Origin: Acidilutibacter cellobiosedens
GTDB lineage: Bacteria; Bacillota; Clostridia; Tissierellales; Acidilutibacteraceae
NCBI RefSeq assembly: GCF_004103715.1
Contig: NZ_CP035282.1
Location: 620,001 to 684,000 of the forward strand
Length of the DNA stretch: 64,000 nucleotides
Direction: 5' to 3'
Shown: one piece after another, positions 41,566-51,005 of the stretch
How the letters are laid out: every line of letters begins with the position of its first letter
Position numbering within the stretch: position 1 is the first letter of the stretch
Translations under genes and position numbers: made by a program
The notes under the pieces: generated by a model
What the model was told of the DNA's origin: nothing
Databases searched by the model: none
Seen by the model: the letters and a program-made list of their open reading frames with translations, nothing else

Positions 41566-42279
41566 TTATGCGTCCCCCTTAATATTATTTTTTGAATTTT
41601 CTATAATCTTTTCTATGTTTCCATCTCTTATATAAATGATCTGGTGAGCATAGTTTGATATTTCCGCATCATGAGTAACTATTATTAAAGTCTGCTTTTG
41701 TTCGTTAGCCATGGAAGTCATAAGATCCATAACTTCTATGGTAGTCTTCGTGTCCAAGTTTCCCGTAGGTTCATCAGCAAACACAATCTGTGGATGGCCT
41801 ATAAAAGCTCGTGCAATGCTTACTCTTTGCTGCTGCCCTCCACTCATCTCAGAAGGCCTGTGATGAAGCCGGTTTCCCAATCCCACTTCTACAAGCATTT
41901 TCTTTGCCGCTTTGTTTCTTTTTGATTTGGGTATTCCCTGAAATATAAGAGGGAGGCTTACATTTTCCAAGGCAGAGAGAGTTGGAATCAAGTTATATGA
42001 TTGAAAAACAAAACCAATATATAGTTGACGAAATTTAGTTACCTGATTTTCGTTCATTCTCTCCAGATGCTTTTTATTTATTATTATTTCACCCTTTGTT
42101 GGCTTTTCAAGCCCCGCCATCATATTTAAAAGTGTACTTTTTCCTGAACCGGAAGTGCCCAACAGGCATACGAGCTTTTCATTGTCTATAGAAAGATTTA
42201 TATTGTTGAGAGCAACAATTTTTTCTTCTCCCATCCTGTAAACTTTCCGGACATTATTCAATTTGATCAATTCTGTCAA
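41566..42279 (-). CDS. MacB/LolD-type ABC transporter ATPase
   Basis: About 237 residues. Walker A 'GTSGSGKSTLLN', Q-loop 'FVFQSYNLIPTLSALENVSLPL', signature 'EMSGGQQQRVSIARAF' and Walker B 'IVFADEPTGNLDTKT' place it in the LolD/MacB subfamily. GGGAGG at 42291-42296 is well spaced from the TTG at 42279; a GTG at 42291 abuts the ribosome site and is less likely. First gene of the operon and pairs with the FtsX-type permease. No two-component genes adjoin it, so a role in surface protein or lipoprotein handling is more likely than antibiotic sensing. Confidence 0.9.
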   Translation of the reverse strand: MTELIKLNNVRKVYRMGEEKIVALNNINLSIDNEKLVCLLGTSGSGKSTLLNMMAGLEKPTKGEIIINKKHLERMNENQVTKFRQLYIGFVFQSYNLIPTLSALENVSLPLIFQGIPKSKRNKAAKKMLVEVGLGNRLHHRPSEMSGGQQQRVSIARAFIGHPQIVFADEPTGNLDTKTTIEVMDLMTSMANEQKQTLIIVTHDAEISNYAHQIIYIRDGNIEKIIENSKNNIKGDA

Positions 42280-42425
42280 ATAAGAATTCACCTCCCATCA
42301 TATTATATATGATTATTCTATCATAATTTTCCTTTTGAATAAACTACAAAATAGTTACAATCATAAAAAATAGAAGCAGTTTTTTAAAGACCGCTTCTAT
42401 TAAAGGAAAATATATTATATTATTT

Positions 42426-43769
42426 TTACACAATACCTTGGGCCATCATTGCTTCGGCAATTCTCTTAAATCCTGCGATATTTGCACCTGCAACCAGATT
42501 GTATCCGAGTCCTAATTCTTCGGCTGCTTCTTTCGTATTCTTATGAATATTTATCATTATATTTTTAAGTTTTGCATCAACTTCTTCAAAAGACCATGAA
42601 TATCTCATTGCATTTTGAGTCATTTCTAATGCTGATGTAGCAACTCCTCCTGCATTAACAGCCTTTGAGGGTGCAACTATTACGCCGTTTTCTTGTATAT
42701 ATGCCAAAGCTTCGTTTGTTGTAGGCATATTTGATACTTCTATATAATATTTAATTTTGTTTTCAACTATTTTTTTGGCTTCAGCCATGCCAACTTCGTT
42801 TTGAGTTGCGCAAGGCATATATACGTCTGCTTTGACACCCCACGGTTTTTCCTTTGGATAGAATTTGACGCCGAATTTATCTGCATAGTCTTGTACTTTA
42901 TCTCGTCTGGAAGCTCTCATTACAAGCATATAATCTATTTTTTCGCCTTTGATACCATCGGGGTCATAAATGTATCCGTCCGGGCCTGATATTGTTACAA
43001 CTTTTCCTCCTAATTCGGTTATTTTTGAAACGGTACCCCAAGCTACGTTTCCAAATCCTGATATTGCAAAAGTTTTTCCTTTAATTTCTTCTCCGAAGTT
43101 TTTAAATACTTCCTGTGCAAAATAAGTAGCGCCGTAACCTGTTGCTTCAGTTCTTGCCAAACTTCCGCCATAAGGAATGCCTTTACCTGTTAATACACCG
43201 TTTTTATAAGCTCCTACTATTCTTTTGTACTGTCCGAAAAGATATCCGATTTCTCTTCCGCCGACACCTATATCTCCTGCAGGGACATCAATATCCGGTC
43301 CTATATGCCTATACAATTCCGTCATAAATGATTGGCAGAATCTCATAATTTCTCCTTCGGATTTTCCTTTGGGATCAAAATCGGATCCGCCTTTTCCTCC
43401 GCCAATGGGAAGTCCTGTTAGTGAGTTTTTGAAAATTTGTTCAAATCCAAGAAATTTGATTATTCCGATGTATACGGAAGGATGAAATCTAAGGCCTCCT
43501 TTATAAGGTCCTATGGCACTGTTGAATTGAACTCTGAATCCTCTGTTTACCTGAACTTTGCCTTTATCGTCTACCCAAGGAACCCTAAATATGATTTGTC
43601 TTTCCGGTTCAATGAGTCTGTCGATGATACCGTTTTCAATATATTCAGGATGTTTATCCAAGTAAGGAACCAAAGAATTGAGAACTTCTTCCACTGTTTG
43701 ATGAAATTCAACTTCACCGGGATTTCTTTTTTTAACAATTTCAATATACTTCTCAATGATAGGTGACAT
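42426..43769 (-). CDS. gdhA: Glutamate dehydrogenase
   Basis: A 447-residue hexameric-type dehydrogenase converting glutamate to 2-oxoglutarate and ammonia. Signatures include 'GGLRFHPSVYIGIIKFLGFEQIFKNSLTGLPIGGGKGG' (substrate site with catalytic Lys), 'DVPAGDIGVGGREIGYLFGQYKR' and the Rossmann 'ISGFGNVAWGT'. Length fits the 450-residue class. AAAGGGGAG precedes the ATG at 43769. In amino-acid-fermenting Clostridia it is a central deaminating enzyme. It diverges from kal-kce. Confidence 0.95.
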   Translation of the reverse strand: MSPIIEKYIEIVKKRNPGEVEFHQTVEEVLNSLVPYLDKHPEYIENGIIDRLIEPERQIIFRVPWVDDKGKVQVNRGFRVQFNSAIGPYKGGLRFHPSVYIGIIKFLGFEQIFKNSLTGLPIGGGKGGSDFDPKGKSEGEIMRFCQSFMTELYRHIGPDIDVPAGDIGVGGREIGYLFGQYKRIVGAYKNGVLTGKGIPYGGSLARTEATGYGATYFAQEVFKNFGEEIKGKTFAISGFGNVAWGTVSKITELGGKVVTISGPDGYIYDPDGIKGEKIDYMLVMRASRRDKVQDYADKFGVKFYPKEKPWGVKADVYMPCATQNEVGMAEAKKIVENKIKYYIEVSNMPTTNEALAYIQENGVIVAPSKAVNAGGVATSALEMTQNAMRYSWSFEEVDAKLKNIMINIHKNTKEAAEELGLGYNLVAGANIAGFKRIAEAMMAQGIV

Positions 43770-43824
43770 TTTAAAATCTCCCCTTTATTAATGATTTGTA
43801 GTTTGTTAAAGCTTTTACAACTGT

Positions 43825-43853
43825 AAAATATCATACTATAAAGAAAGTGTCAA
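43825..43853 (-). promoter_or_regulatory. gdhA promoter
   Basis: On the minus strand TTGACA (43853-43848) and TATTTT (43830-43825) are spaced by 17 bp, about 55 bp before the gdhA start. Confidence 0.6.
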
Positions 43854-43893
43854 TCGATTATAAGATAATTATAGAGGGGTTTATAGGTAATAC

Positions 43894-43922
43894 TTGACAT
43901 AAGGTGATAAAATAGCCATAAT
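43894..43922 (+). promoter_or_regulatory. kal-kce promoter candidate
   Basis: TTGACA at 43894-43899 and CATAAT at 43917-43922 with a 17-bp spacer. A second -10-like TATAAT at 43978 lies closer to kal, so a second start is possible. Confidence 0.55.
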
Positions 43923-44026
43923 TATATATTTTAACTTTTTGTAATCTTGTTGTATAGAAAGTAATAATTTATTATGATATAATAATACTGTCTTTTAGGG
44001 TTTATTATGAGGATGGAGGTACAAAT

Positions 44027-44410
44027 ATGAGTGAGGCTATGATAAGATTAAGAATGAGTTCGGGAGATTCTCATTATGGAGGGAATCTTGTGGACGGGGC
44101 AAAGATGCTTCAATTGTTTGGAGATGTGGCAACGGAACTTTTAATCAGGCAGGATGGAGATGAAGGTCTTTTCGCAGGATATGAAGAGATAGAGTTTTTA
44201 TCTCCGGTATTTGCGGGAGATTATATTGAGGCAGTCGGAGAAATAATTAAAATTGGTAATAGTTCGAGAAAAATGAAATTTGAAGCAAGAAAGGTTATAG
44301 CGGCAAGGACGGATATCAGCAACTCAGCTTGTGATGTATTGAAAGAACCTATAGTTGTTTGCAGGGCAGTGGGAACTTGTGTTACACCCAAAGATAAGAA
44401 GAGAAAATAA
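44027..44410 (+). CDS. kal: 3-aminobutyryl-CoA ammonia-lyase (lysine fermentation)
   Basis: A 127-residue hot-dog-fold protein resembling Kal, which removes ammonia from L-3-aminobutyryl-CoA to give crotonyl-CoA. Segments '[40 protein letters not shown]' and '[17 protein letters not shown]' follow the Kal pattern. It is followed 20 bp later by kce, the preceding step in the lysine pathway, which makes the call far safer than sequence alone. GGATGGAGG precedes the ATG. Confidence 0.88.
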   Translation: MSEAMIRLRMSSGDSHYGGNLVDGAKMLQLFGDVATELLIRQDGDEGLFAGYEEIEFLSPVFAGDYIEAVGEIIKIGNSSRKMKFEARKVIAARTDISNSACDVLKEPIVVCRAVGTCVTPKDKKRK

Positions 44411-44430
44411 TAAGGGGGTAAAGCAGTAGA

Positions 44431-45252
44431 ATGGAAAAGCTAATTATAACTGCTGCCATATGTGGAGCAGAAGTGACAAAAGAAAATAACCCCAATGTCC
44501 CTTATACTGTCGAAGAAATAGGAGAGGAAGCAGAATCGGCATATAGAGCGGGGGCAAGTATTATTCATCTTCATGTAAGATATGATGACGGGACTCCGAC
44601 TCAAGACAAAGAAAGATTTAGAGAATGTATGGAGGAAATAAGAAGGAGATGCCCCGATGTTATCATTCAACCATCAACAGGGGGAGCAGTAGGAATGACT
44701 GATGAAGAGAGACTTCAACCGGTGGAGCTTTTTCCGGAAATGGCAACGTTAGATTGTGGAACCCTTAATTTTGGGGGAGACGAAATATTTATAAATACTG
44801 AAAATACAATCAAAAATTTTGCGAAAGTTATGAACGAAAAAGGAGTAAAACCTGAAATAGAGGTATTTGACAAGGGAATGGTAGATTTAGCGGTCAGATA
44901 TCATAAACAGGGATATATATCTGCTCCCATGCATTTTGATTTTGTGATGGGAGTACAGATGGATGCAACAGTAAGGGATTTATCATATATTTCGCGAAGT
45001 ATTCCTGAAGGGTCAACATGGACTGTGGCAGGAGTAGGAAGGCATCAAATACCCATGGCAGTAGTAGGGATAATTATGGGTGGTCATGCAAGAGTAGGAT
45101 TTGAAGATAATGTTTATATTTCTAAAGGAGTATTAGCTAAGTCAAACGGAGAATTAGTAGAAAAAGTAGTAAGAATAGCTAAAGAAATTGGAAGAGAAAT
45201 AGCTACTCCCGAAGAAGCAAGAAAAATTTTGAGAATTAAGTACAAAGGATAA
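44431..45252 (+). CDS. kce: 3-keto-5-aminohexanoate cleavage enzyme (BKACE family)
   Basis: A 273-residue TIM-barrel protein of the BKACE (DUF849) family. With acetyl-CoA, Kce turns 3-keto-5-aminohexanoate into 3-aminobutyryl-CoA plus acetoacetate. The zinc ligands are predicted at His46 and His48 in 'IIHLHVRYDDG'. 'GHARVGFEDNVYI' (219-231) carries the conserved C-terminal glutamate. AAGGGGGTAAAG precedes the ATG. Paired with kal. Other BKACE members use other beta-keto acids, but the kal neighbour supports lysine fermentation. Confidence 0.9.
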   Translation: MEKLIITAAICGAEVTKENNPNVPYTVEEIGEEAESAYRAGASIIHLHVRYDDGTPTQDKERFRECMEEIRRRCPDVIIQPSTGGAVGMTDEERLQPVELFPEMATLDCGTLNFGGDEIFINTENTIKNFAKVMNEKGVKPEIEVFDKGMVDLAVRYHKQGYISAPMHFDFVMGVQMDATVRDLSYISRSIPEGSTWTVAGVGRHQIPMAVVGIIMGGHARVGFEDNVYISKGVLAKSNGELVEKVVRIAKEIGREIATPEEARKILRIKYKG

Positions 45253-45266
45253 AATAGGACTATTGA

Positions 45267-45296
45267 GGAAAGGTGAAGCCTTTCCTTGTACTTTTT
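45267..45296 (+). terminator. Weak terminator after kce
   Basis: GGAAAGG-TGAAG-CCTTTCC is followed by TTGTACTTTTT. A short stem with a delayed T-run. Confidence 0.6.
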
Positions 45297-45387
45297 GTAA
45301 GATAAACAAATTTTCTATTAATTATGGAAGGATTTTTATGCTGTGTATAGAATTATTGATGGAAAGAGTTTTTTCGGAACAACTAAT

Positions 45388-45416
45388 TTTCAAAATTTTA
45401 AAGAAAATGGTATAAT
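45388..45416 (+). promoter_or_regulatory. Promoter upstream of tal-glpX
   Basis: TTTCAA at 45388-45393 and a perfect TATAAT at 45411-45416 are spaced by 17 bp. AAGGAGG and the ATG at 45440 follow. Confidence 0.5.
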
Positions 45417-45439
45417 AAATATATAAGGAGGGTTGAAAA

Positions 45440-46087
45440 ATGAAGTTTTTTATAGATACTGCCAATATTGATGAAATTAGAGAGATAAATGATTGGGGGG
45501 TTATATGTGGCGTCACTACCAATCCATCTCTTATTGCAAAAGAAGGCAGAGATTTTAAAGAAGTTATAAAAGAAATTACGTCGATAGTTGATGGTCCTAT
45601 CAGTGCGGAGGTTATTTCTTTAAAAAGCGAAGGGATGATTAAAGAAGCAAGAGAATTGTCGAAGATTCATCCTAATATAGTTGTTAAAATTCCTATGATA
45701 AAAGAAGGGTTAAAAGCAGTCAAAGTACTTAAATCCGAAGGAATAAAAACTAATGTGACTTTGGTTTTTTCTCCAAGCCAGGCACTTCTTGCGGCTCGGG
45801 CAGGAGCATCTTATGTAAGTCCATTTATAGGAAGAATGGATGATATAAGTAATGAAGGAATGAATATAGTAAGGGACATAGCAGAAATATATCGTAATTA
45901 TGACATTAAGGCGGAAATAATAGCTGCAAGTATTCGCCACCCGATACATGTTGTAGAAGCTGCTAAGGCAGGGGCGGATATTGCAACAATACCTTATAAG
46001 GTATTTTTAAATATGGTGAAACATCCTATGACAGATTTAGGAATCCAAAGATTTCTTAAAGATTGGGAAGGTTTGGTTAAGAAATAA
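45440..46087 (+). CDS. tal: Transaldolase, short (TalC/FSA) type
   Basis: A 215-residue class I aldolase of the short transaldolase family. '[34 protein letters not shown]' is the signature start; the Schiff-base lysine is predicted at Lys83 in 'VVKIPMI'; '[24 protein letters not shown]' follows. It exchanges three-carbon units in the pentose phosphate pathway; some relatives are fructose-6-phosphate aldolases. AAGGAGG lies before the ATG. It is followed by glpX after 12 bp. Confidence 0.92.
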   Translation: MKFFIDTANIDEIREINDWGVICGVTTNPSLIAKEGRDFKEVIKEITSIVDGPISAEVISLKSEGMIKEARELSKIHPNIVVKIPMIKEGLKAVKVLKSEGIKTNVTLVFSPSQALLAARAGASYVSPFIGRMDDISNEGMNIVRDIAEIYRNYDIKAEIIAASIRHPIHVVEAAKAGADIATIPYKVFLNMVKHPMTDLGIQRFLKDWEGLVKK

Positions 46088-46099
46088 GGAGGGATTTTG

Positions 46100-47068
46100 A
46101 TGGATAGAAATTTGCCCTTAAACCTTGTGAGGGTGACAGAAGCGGCTGCTTTGGAAAGTGCCAGATATTTGGGAAGAGGAGATAAAAATGTCGTGGATCA
46201 AGCGGCGGTAAATGGAATGAGAAATATGTTCGATACTATAAATATAGACGGAACTGTTGTAATTGGAGAAGGGGAACTTGACGAGGCTCCGATGCTGTAT
46301 ATCGGAGAACAAATAGGAAAAGCCAAGGAGGGCTGTCCTGAAGTAGATATAGCTGTAGATCCCGTGGATGGGACTATAGCTGTGTCAAAGGGACTTTCCA
46401 ACTCCATATCGGTGGTAGCTATAGCACCTAAAGGCTGCTTACTTCATGCTCCGGATATGTATATGGATAAAATTGCTGTAGGACCTAAGGCAAGGGGTGT
46501 AATTGATATTAATGCACCTGTAAAAGAAAATTTGAGGAATGTGGCTAAGGCACTTAATAAATCGGTTTCAGATATTACTGTGACTATGCTTGACAGGCCG
46601 AGGCATGAAAAACTCGTAAAGGATATCAGAGAAGCCGGAGCAAGAATTAAATTATTCAGAGACGGAGACGTAGCTGCGGCTATTGCTACGGGATTTGAAC
46701 ATTCGGGAGTGGATATTCTTATGGGCATAGGAGGTGCGCCTGAAGGAGTAATCGCGGCTGCAGCCCTTAAATGTATGGGAGGAGAATTTCAGGGGAAACT
46801 TCACCCCATGGATGATATTCAAAAAGAAAGATGTATAAAAATGGGAGCTAATGTTAATACTGTATTAACCATGGAAGATTTGGCCAAGGGGAACGAAATA
46901 GTATTTGCTGCTACCGGAATTTCTGATGGAGAATTGTTAAAAGGTGTGTTATACTATGGAAATGACATGGCAAAAACTCATTCAATGGTTATGAGAGCGG
47001 AAACGGGGACTATTAGATTTATTGAAGCAATACATAGATTAGATAAGAAACCGGAATATGCAAAATAA
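46100..47068 (+). CDS. glpX: Class II fructose-1,6-bisphosphatase
   Basis: A 322-residue GlpX-type phosphatase that makes fructose 6-phosphate in gluconeogenesis. 'GEGELDEAPMLYIGE' and 'DIAVDPVDGTIAVSKG' are the metal and phosphate sites. 'GIGGAPEGVIAAAALKCMGGEFQGKL' is typical of the family. TAAGGAGGG precedes both a TTG (46097) and the ATG (46100); the ATG is preferred. Co-transcribed with tal, and in line with pckG elsewhere in the window. Confidence 0.94.
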   Translation: MDRNLPLNLVRVTEAAALESARYLGRGDKNVVDQAAVNGMRNMFDTINIDGTVVIGEGELDEAPMLYIGEQIGKAKEGCPEVDIAVDPVDGTIAVSKGLSNSISVVAIAPKGCLLHAPDMYMDKIAVGPKARGVIDINAPVKENLRNVAKALNKSVSDITVTMLDRPRHEKLVKDIREAGARIKLFRDGDVAAAIATGFEHSGVDILMGIGGAPEGVIAAAALKCMGGEFQGKLHPMDDIQKERCIKMGANVNTVLTMEDLAKGNEIVFAATGISDGELLKGVLYYGNDMAKTHSMVMRAETGTIRFIEAIHRLDKKPEYAK

Positions 47069-47103
47069 AATCCCGGGCTTTCCGGGATTCCCTTTCTTTT
47101 TTC
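47069..47103 (+). terminator. Terminator after glpX
   Basis: AATCCCGG-gcttt-CCGGGATT, then CCCTTTCTTTTTTC. A compact GC-rich stem directly after the stop. Confidence 0.78.
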
Positions 47104-47185
47104 TTTCCTTCTTATATGCTTTCCACCATATAGATATACAATAAATACATAAAACACATAAAAAATATTGGAGGTGTCAGTTAGT

Positions 47186-48553
47186 TTGACCCAAGTAGAT
47201 TTAAAAGGAAAAAAAATATTAGAATTAAGAGAAATAGCTAAAAATATAGGGATTAAAAGTCCTTATAAATATAAAAAAGAGGAGCTTGAAAATTTGATTA
47301 TACAAAACACAGCTTCCGATAAAATCGATGAAGACAAAAAAAACGACAACATTGAAGATAAAGAAGAAGCTGATATTAAAAAGATAAATAAGGAAGATTT
47401 TCCTGAAAAAATAACGGAAGAAATAGAAAAGATGAATGATGTAAATTTAAGTGAGGGGATATTGGAAGTCCATGTTGACGGATATGGATTTTTAAGAAGT
47501 GATAATTACCTTTCGGGAGATAATGATATATACGTATCTCCATCTCAAATAAGAAGATTCAAACTCAAAACCGGTGATAAAATATTAGGAATTACAAGGC
47601 CCGCAAAGTCCGGAGAAAAGTATAAAGCTCTTCTTTATGTTAAATCTGTAAATGGTTTAAATCCGGAAAAATCAGTTTCCAGACCGGATTTTGATTCATT
47701 AACTCCTGTATATCCTACCGAAAGAATTGTTCTTGAAACAGCTTCAAATGAGCTTTCCATGAGAATGATCGATTTATTGGCGCCTATAGGAAAGGGGCAG
47801 AGAGGAATGATAGTATCTCCTCCTAAGGCAGGAAAGACCACTCTTCTTAAAAAAATTGCCAATGCAATTTCTATTAACCATCCTGAGATTGAAATAATAG
47901 TTCTTTTAATTGATGAAAGACCGGAGGAAGTAACCGATATGAAAAGATCCGTAAACGGAGATGTAGTATATTCCACCTTTGATGAACTTCCTAGACATCA
48001 TGCCAAAGTAGCAGAAATAGTCCTTGAAAGAGCAAAAAGATTAGTGGAACATGGAAAAGACGTCGTTATTCTCTTGGACAGCATTACAAGGCTTGCCAGG
48101 GCTTATAACCTCACTATTCCCGCAACAGGAAGAACTTTATCCGGAGGATTAGATCCGGGAGCCCTTTATATTCCAAAAAGATTTTTTGGTGCAGCAAGAA
48201 AATTAGAAGAAGGGGGAAGTTTAACTATTCTTGCCACTGCTCTTGTGGAAACAGGAAGCAGAATGGACGATGTAATATTTGAAGAATTTAAAGGTACAGG
48301 AAATATGGAAATACATTTGGACAGGAAACTTTCGGAAAAAAGAATATTTCCGGCAATAGATATAAACAAGTCAGGGACAAGAAGAGAGGAACTTCTTTTA
48401 AGTCAGAAAGAATTGGAGACCATATGGGGTATAAGAAAAGCATTAAGCAATTCTCCCATTCAGGATGTAACTGAAACTTTAATTAAAGATTTAATACAGA
48501 CTAAATCCAATGAAGATTTTATAGATGTTATAAGAAATAAAATGCGGATTTAA
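47186..48553 (+). CDS. rho: Transcription termination factor Rho
   Basis: A 455-residue hexameric RNA helicase. The N-terminal Rho domain ('[21 protein letters not shown]') is followed by an acidic linker, the RNA-binding cold-shock fold ('[33 protein letters not shown]') and the ATPase with Walker A '[12 protein letters not shown]'. The Q- and R-loop region contains '[16 protein letters not shown]'. TGGAGGTG at 47169-47176 best fits the TTG at 47186; TTG 47168 and GTG 47174 overlap that site. The usual neighbour rpmE follows. Confidence 0.95.
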   Translation: MTQVDLKGKKILELREIAKNIGIKSPYKYKKEELENLIIQNTASDKIDEDKKNDNIEDKEEADIKKINKEDFPEKITEEIEKMNDVNLSEGILEVHVDGYGFLRSDNYLSGDNDIYVSPSQIRRFKLKTGDKILGITRPAKSGEKYKALLYVKSVNGLNPEKSVSRPDFDSLTPVYPTERIVLETASNELSMRMIDLLAPIGKGQRGMIVSPPKAGKTTLLKKIANAISINHPEIEIIVLLIDERPEEVTDMKRSVNGDVVYSTFDELPRHHAKVAEIVLERAKRLVEHGKDVVILLDSITRLARAYNLTIPATGRTLSGGLDPGALYIPKRFFGAARKLEEGGSLTILATALVETGSRMDDVIFEEFKGTGNMEIHLDRKLSEKRIFPAIDINKSGTRREELLLSQKELETIWGIRKALSNSPIQDVTETLIKDLIQTKSNEDFIDVIRNKMRI

Positions 48554-48559
48554 CGCAAG

Positions 48560-48588
48560 AGAACACAAGGGGACGGTTCTTCTGTGCT
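48560..48588. repeat. Palindromic REP-like remnant after rho
   Basis: The sequence GAACACAAGGGGACGGTTCTTCTGTGCT starts and ends with complementary ACACA/TGTG arms around a GGGGACGGTTCT core. The same kind of palindrome is found beside REP-associated tyrosine transposase (Y1) genes in many Clostridia. No transposase gene is nearby, so it is at most an orphan copy. The rest of the gap to 48767 holds nothing else clear. Confidence 0.45.
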
Positions 48589-48767
48589 GCTTGGCGAACT
48601 TATTTTAAACTTATCTTATGCCAATAGAAAAGTCCTAATTTCCTTGATTTATTAATGTTTCGACGGAAATCTTATATTATTATTTCTTTTAATTAAACTG
48701 CAGGATGAAAAAAGGTTATTTTATGCAGTTAACTTCCTGTTATTAAAATTTTAAAATATGTATCTAG

Positions 48768-48796
48768 TTGAAAATTTTAAAAGTATATGCTATAAT
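48768..48796 (+). promoter_or_regulatory. rpmE promoter
   Basis: TTGAAA at 48768-48773 and TATAAT at 48791-48796 with an exact 17-bp spacer, about 50 bp before the rpmE start. Confidence 0.65.
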
Positions 48797-48847
48797 GAAT
48801 AAAGCTGAAAATTATAGTATGAATTTGTGCATAGAGAGGTGAAGGGA

Positions 48848-49048
48848 ATGAAGAAGGACATTCAACCTAAATATTATGAAGCAACAGTAACTTGTGCTTG
48901 CGGAAATACGTTCAAAACAGGATCGACAAAAAAGGAATTAAGAGTAGAAGTTTGTTCGGAATGTCATCCGTTTTTTACAGGCCGTCAAAAATTTGCGGAA
49001 CGTGGTGGCCGTGTAGAGAAATTCAAGAAAAAATATGGCTTGAAATAA
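48848..49048 (+). CDS. rpmE: 50S ribosomal protein L31, zinc-containing form
   Basis: A 66-residue ribosomal protein. '[22 protein letters not shown]' and '[17 protein letters not shown]' provide the four cysteines of the zinc-binding (C+) form, meaning expression when zinc is sufficient. The ATG at 48848 follows GAGAGGTGAAGGG; an in-frame GTG at 48827 would add seven residues foreign to the family. Single gene with its own promoter and terminator. Confidence 0.96.
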   Translation: MKKDIQPKYYEATVTCACGNTFKTGSTKKELRVEVCSECHPFFTGRQKFAERGGRVEKFKKKYGLK

Positions 49049-49059
49049 AATTTGAAAGA

Positions 49060-49090
49060 AAGTTAGAGATTATACTCTAACTTTTTTTAT
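49060..49090 (+). terminator. Terminator after rpmE
   Basis: AGTTAGAG-attata-CTCTAACT followed by TTTTTT. Confidence 0.85.
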
Positions 49091-49197
49091 TTTTTGTTTA
49101 TTGCGGAAACTATAGTTTCATGGACGTTGCATATAAACAACCGTATGTGCTATAATTTCTATATAGTATCTATGCTAATAATATGGGAGTTGATTTT

Positions 49198-50121
49198 TTG
49201 AAAATAAAAGATGTAAACAGAATTCCAAAACATATGACTACTATTGGTGGGCAAGCTCTTATTGAAGGAGTCTTGATGAAAGGACCTGAAGAAATTTCTA
49301 TTGCTGTAAGAAAACCTGATAAAGAAATAGTTGTGAAAAAGGAGAAACTGAATCCTCTTGGAAAGAGATATAAATTTTTTTCTCTTCCTGTTGTAAGGGG
49401 TGTAGTCGGTCTTATTGAAGCAATGATATTTGGCACGAGGGCTTTAATGTATTCGGCAGAATTTGTGGAGGAGGAAGATAAAAAGCAAAAAGATAAATCG
49501 AATAATATGGAATTGTTTTTTACAATGCTTCTTTCTTTTGCAATAGTGATATTCTTCTTTATATTGGGACCTACTTATTTGACAAACCTCTTTAAGGATA
49601 AAATCCAAAGTCCTATAGTCATGAATCTTATAGAGGGCATTATAAGAATAACCATTTTTCTTATTTATGTGCTGGCGATTTCTAAGATGAATGATGTGGA
49701 AAGGGTATTTCAATACCATGGCGCAGAACATAAAACCATTCACTGTTATGAAAATGAGGATGATTTGACTGTTGAAAATGTCAAAAAATATCCTATTTTG
49801 CATCCGAGATGTGGAACCAGTTTTTTATTTATGGTTATGATAATAAGTATTATTGTTCTTTCTTTCTTTGGGTGGCCCAATCCTTTAGAAAGATTTCTGG
49901 TACGGCTTTTAATGTTTCCCGTAATTGCAGGGTTATCCTATGAAGTAAACCGTATTATAGGAAAAAGTAACGGAAAATTAGCATATATTTTGTCATATCC
50001 AGGATTGATGCTTCAGAAGATAGCAACTACCAAAGAACCTGATGAGGAGGAAATAGAAGTAGCGATAAGGGCGTTAAAAGGTGTGCTAGTAGATAACAAG
50101 GAGGAAGATCTTTGGAAATAA
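49198..50121 (+). CDS. DUF1385 membrane protein (YqhQ-like)
   Basis: A 307-residue protein of the DUF1385 family, function not established. The N-terminal 'IGGQALIEGVLMKGPEEISIAVRKPD' and the central 'RVFQYHGAEHKTIHCYENEDDLTVENVKKYPILHPRCGTSFLF' (His- and Cys-rich) are diagnostic, with about four membrane spans. GGGAG favours the TTG at 49198; an ATG at 49183 precedes the ribosome site. Its place between rpmE and prmC is common in Clostridia. The stop overlaps the prmC start by 10 bases. Confidence 0.88.
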   Translation: MKIKDVNRIPKHMTTIGGQALIEGVLMKGPEEISIAVRKPDKEIVVKKEKLNPLGKRYKFFSLPVVRGVVGLIEAMIFGTRALMYSAEFVEEEDKKQKDKSNNMELFFTMLLSFAIVIFFFILGPTYLTNLFKDKIQSPIVMNLIEGIIRITIFLIYVLAISKMNDVERVFQYHGAEHKTIHCYENEDDLTVENVKKYPILHPRCGTSFLFMVMIISIIVLSFFGWPNPLERFLVRLLMFPVIAGLSYEVNRIIGKSNGKLAYILSYPGLMLQKIATTKEPDEEEIEVAIRALKGVLVDNKEEDLWK

Positions 50122-50981
50122 AGGATCTTATAAGAATGGGAATAAAAAAACTGGATCGGAGAAAATATTCCAATCCTCCTCTTGAGTGTGTACTTCTTCT
50201 GGCATATCTTTTAGATGTGGATAAAACATATATATATATTCACAATAATGAAGAAGTACCTTCTTCTGTTGAGGACAAATACTTTAGTTTAATCGATGAA
50301 AGAAGAAAAGGGTATCCCATTCAATATATATTGAAGGAAAAAGAGTTTATGGGGATCAGCTTTTATATAGAAGAAGGCGTTCTTATTCCAAGACCTGATA
50401 CGGAGGTATTAGTTCAATATGTTTTGGATTATATAGATGAAAAGTATAAAGAAGGGGATATTAAAGTAGTTGAATTGGGGACGGGTAGCGGCTGCATATC
50501 TTTAAGTATTGCTTATTACAACAAAAATGTTTTCGTCTATTCCGTTGATATAGATAAAAAGGCTAATGCTGTTGCAGAAGAAAATTCAAGGAGATTAAAA
50601 CTTTCCGACAGGGTAAAAATATTAGAAGGAGATTTATTTCAAGGAATAAAAAATATGGGATTAAAAAATTCCGTTGATATAATAGTATCCAATCCTCCGT
50701 ATATTCCGGAGGATGAAATATTTGGACTTCAAGATGAAATAAAAAAATATGAACCTTTATGGGCATTAGATGGAGGAGAAGATGGACTGAATTATTATAG
50801 AAGAATAATACCTCAAAGTAAGGAATATCTAAAAAACAGAGGTATATTAGTTTTCGAAATGGGATTTGACCAAGGCAGAAAAATAAAGGAACTTATGGAA
50901 AAAGGAAATTTTCGGAATATAAATATATTAAAAGATTTGCAAGGACTTGACAGAGTAATCACAGGAGAATTGTTCCTATGA
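50112..50981 (+). CDS. prmC: Peptide chain release factor N5-glutamine methyltransferase
   Basis: A 289-residue SAM-dependent enzyme that methylates the GGQ glutamine of release factors. The SAM motif 'VVELGTGSGCISLSIAYY' and the catalytic 'IVSNPPYIPEDE' are present, with an N-terminal helical substrate domain. The TTG start at 50112 follows AAGGAGGAAGATC and overlaps the DUF1385 gene. Its substrate, PrfA, is encoded next, 24 bp downstream. Confidence 0.95.
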   Translation: MEIKDLIRMGIKKLDRRKYSNPPLECVLLLAYLLDVDKTYIYIHNNEEVPSSVEDKYFSLIDERRKGYPIQYILKEKEFMGISFYIEEGVLIPRPDTEVLVQYVLDYIDEKYKEGDIKVVELGTGSGCISLSIAYYNKNVFVYSVDIDKKANAVAEENSRRLKLSDRVKILEGDLFQGIKNMGLKNSVDIIVSNPPYIPEDEIFGLQDEIKKYEPLWALDGGEDGLNYYRRIIPQSKEYLKNRGILVFEMGFDQGRKIKELMEKGNFRNINILKDLQGLDRVITGELFL

Positions 50982-51005
50982 TTGAATAGTTTTGGAGGTG
51001 TAGTA

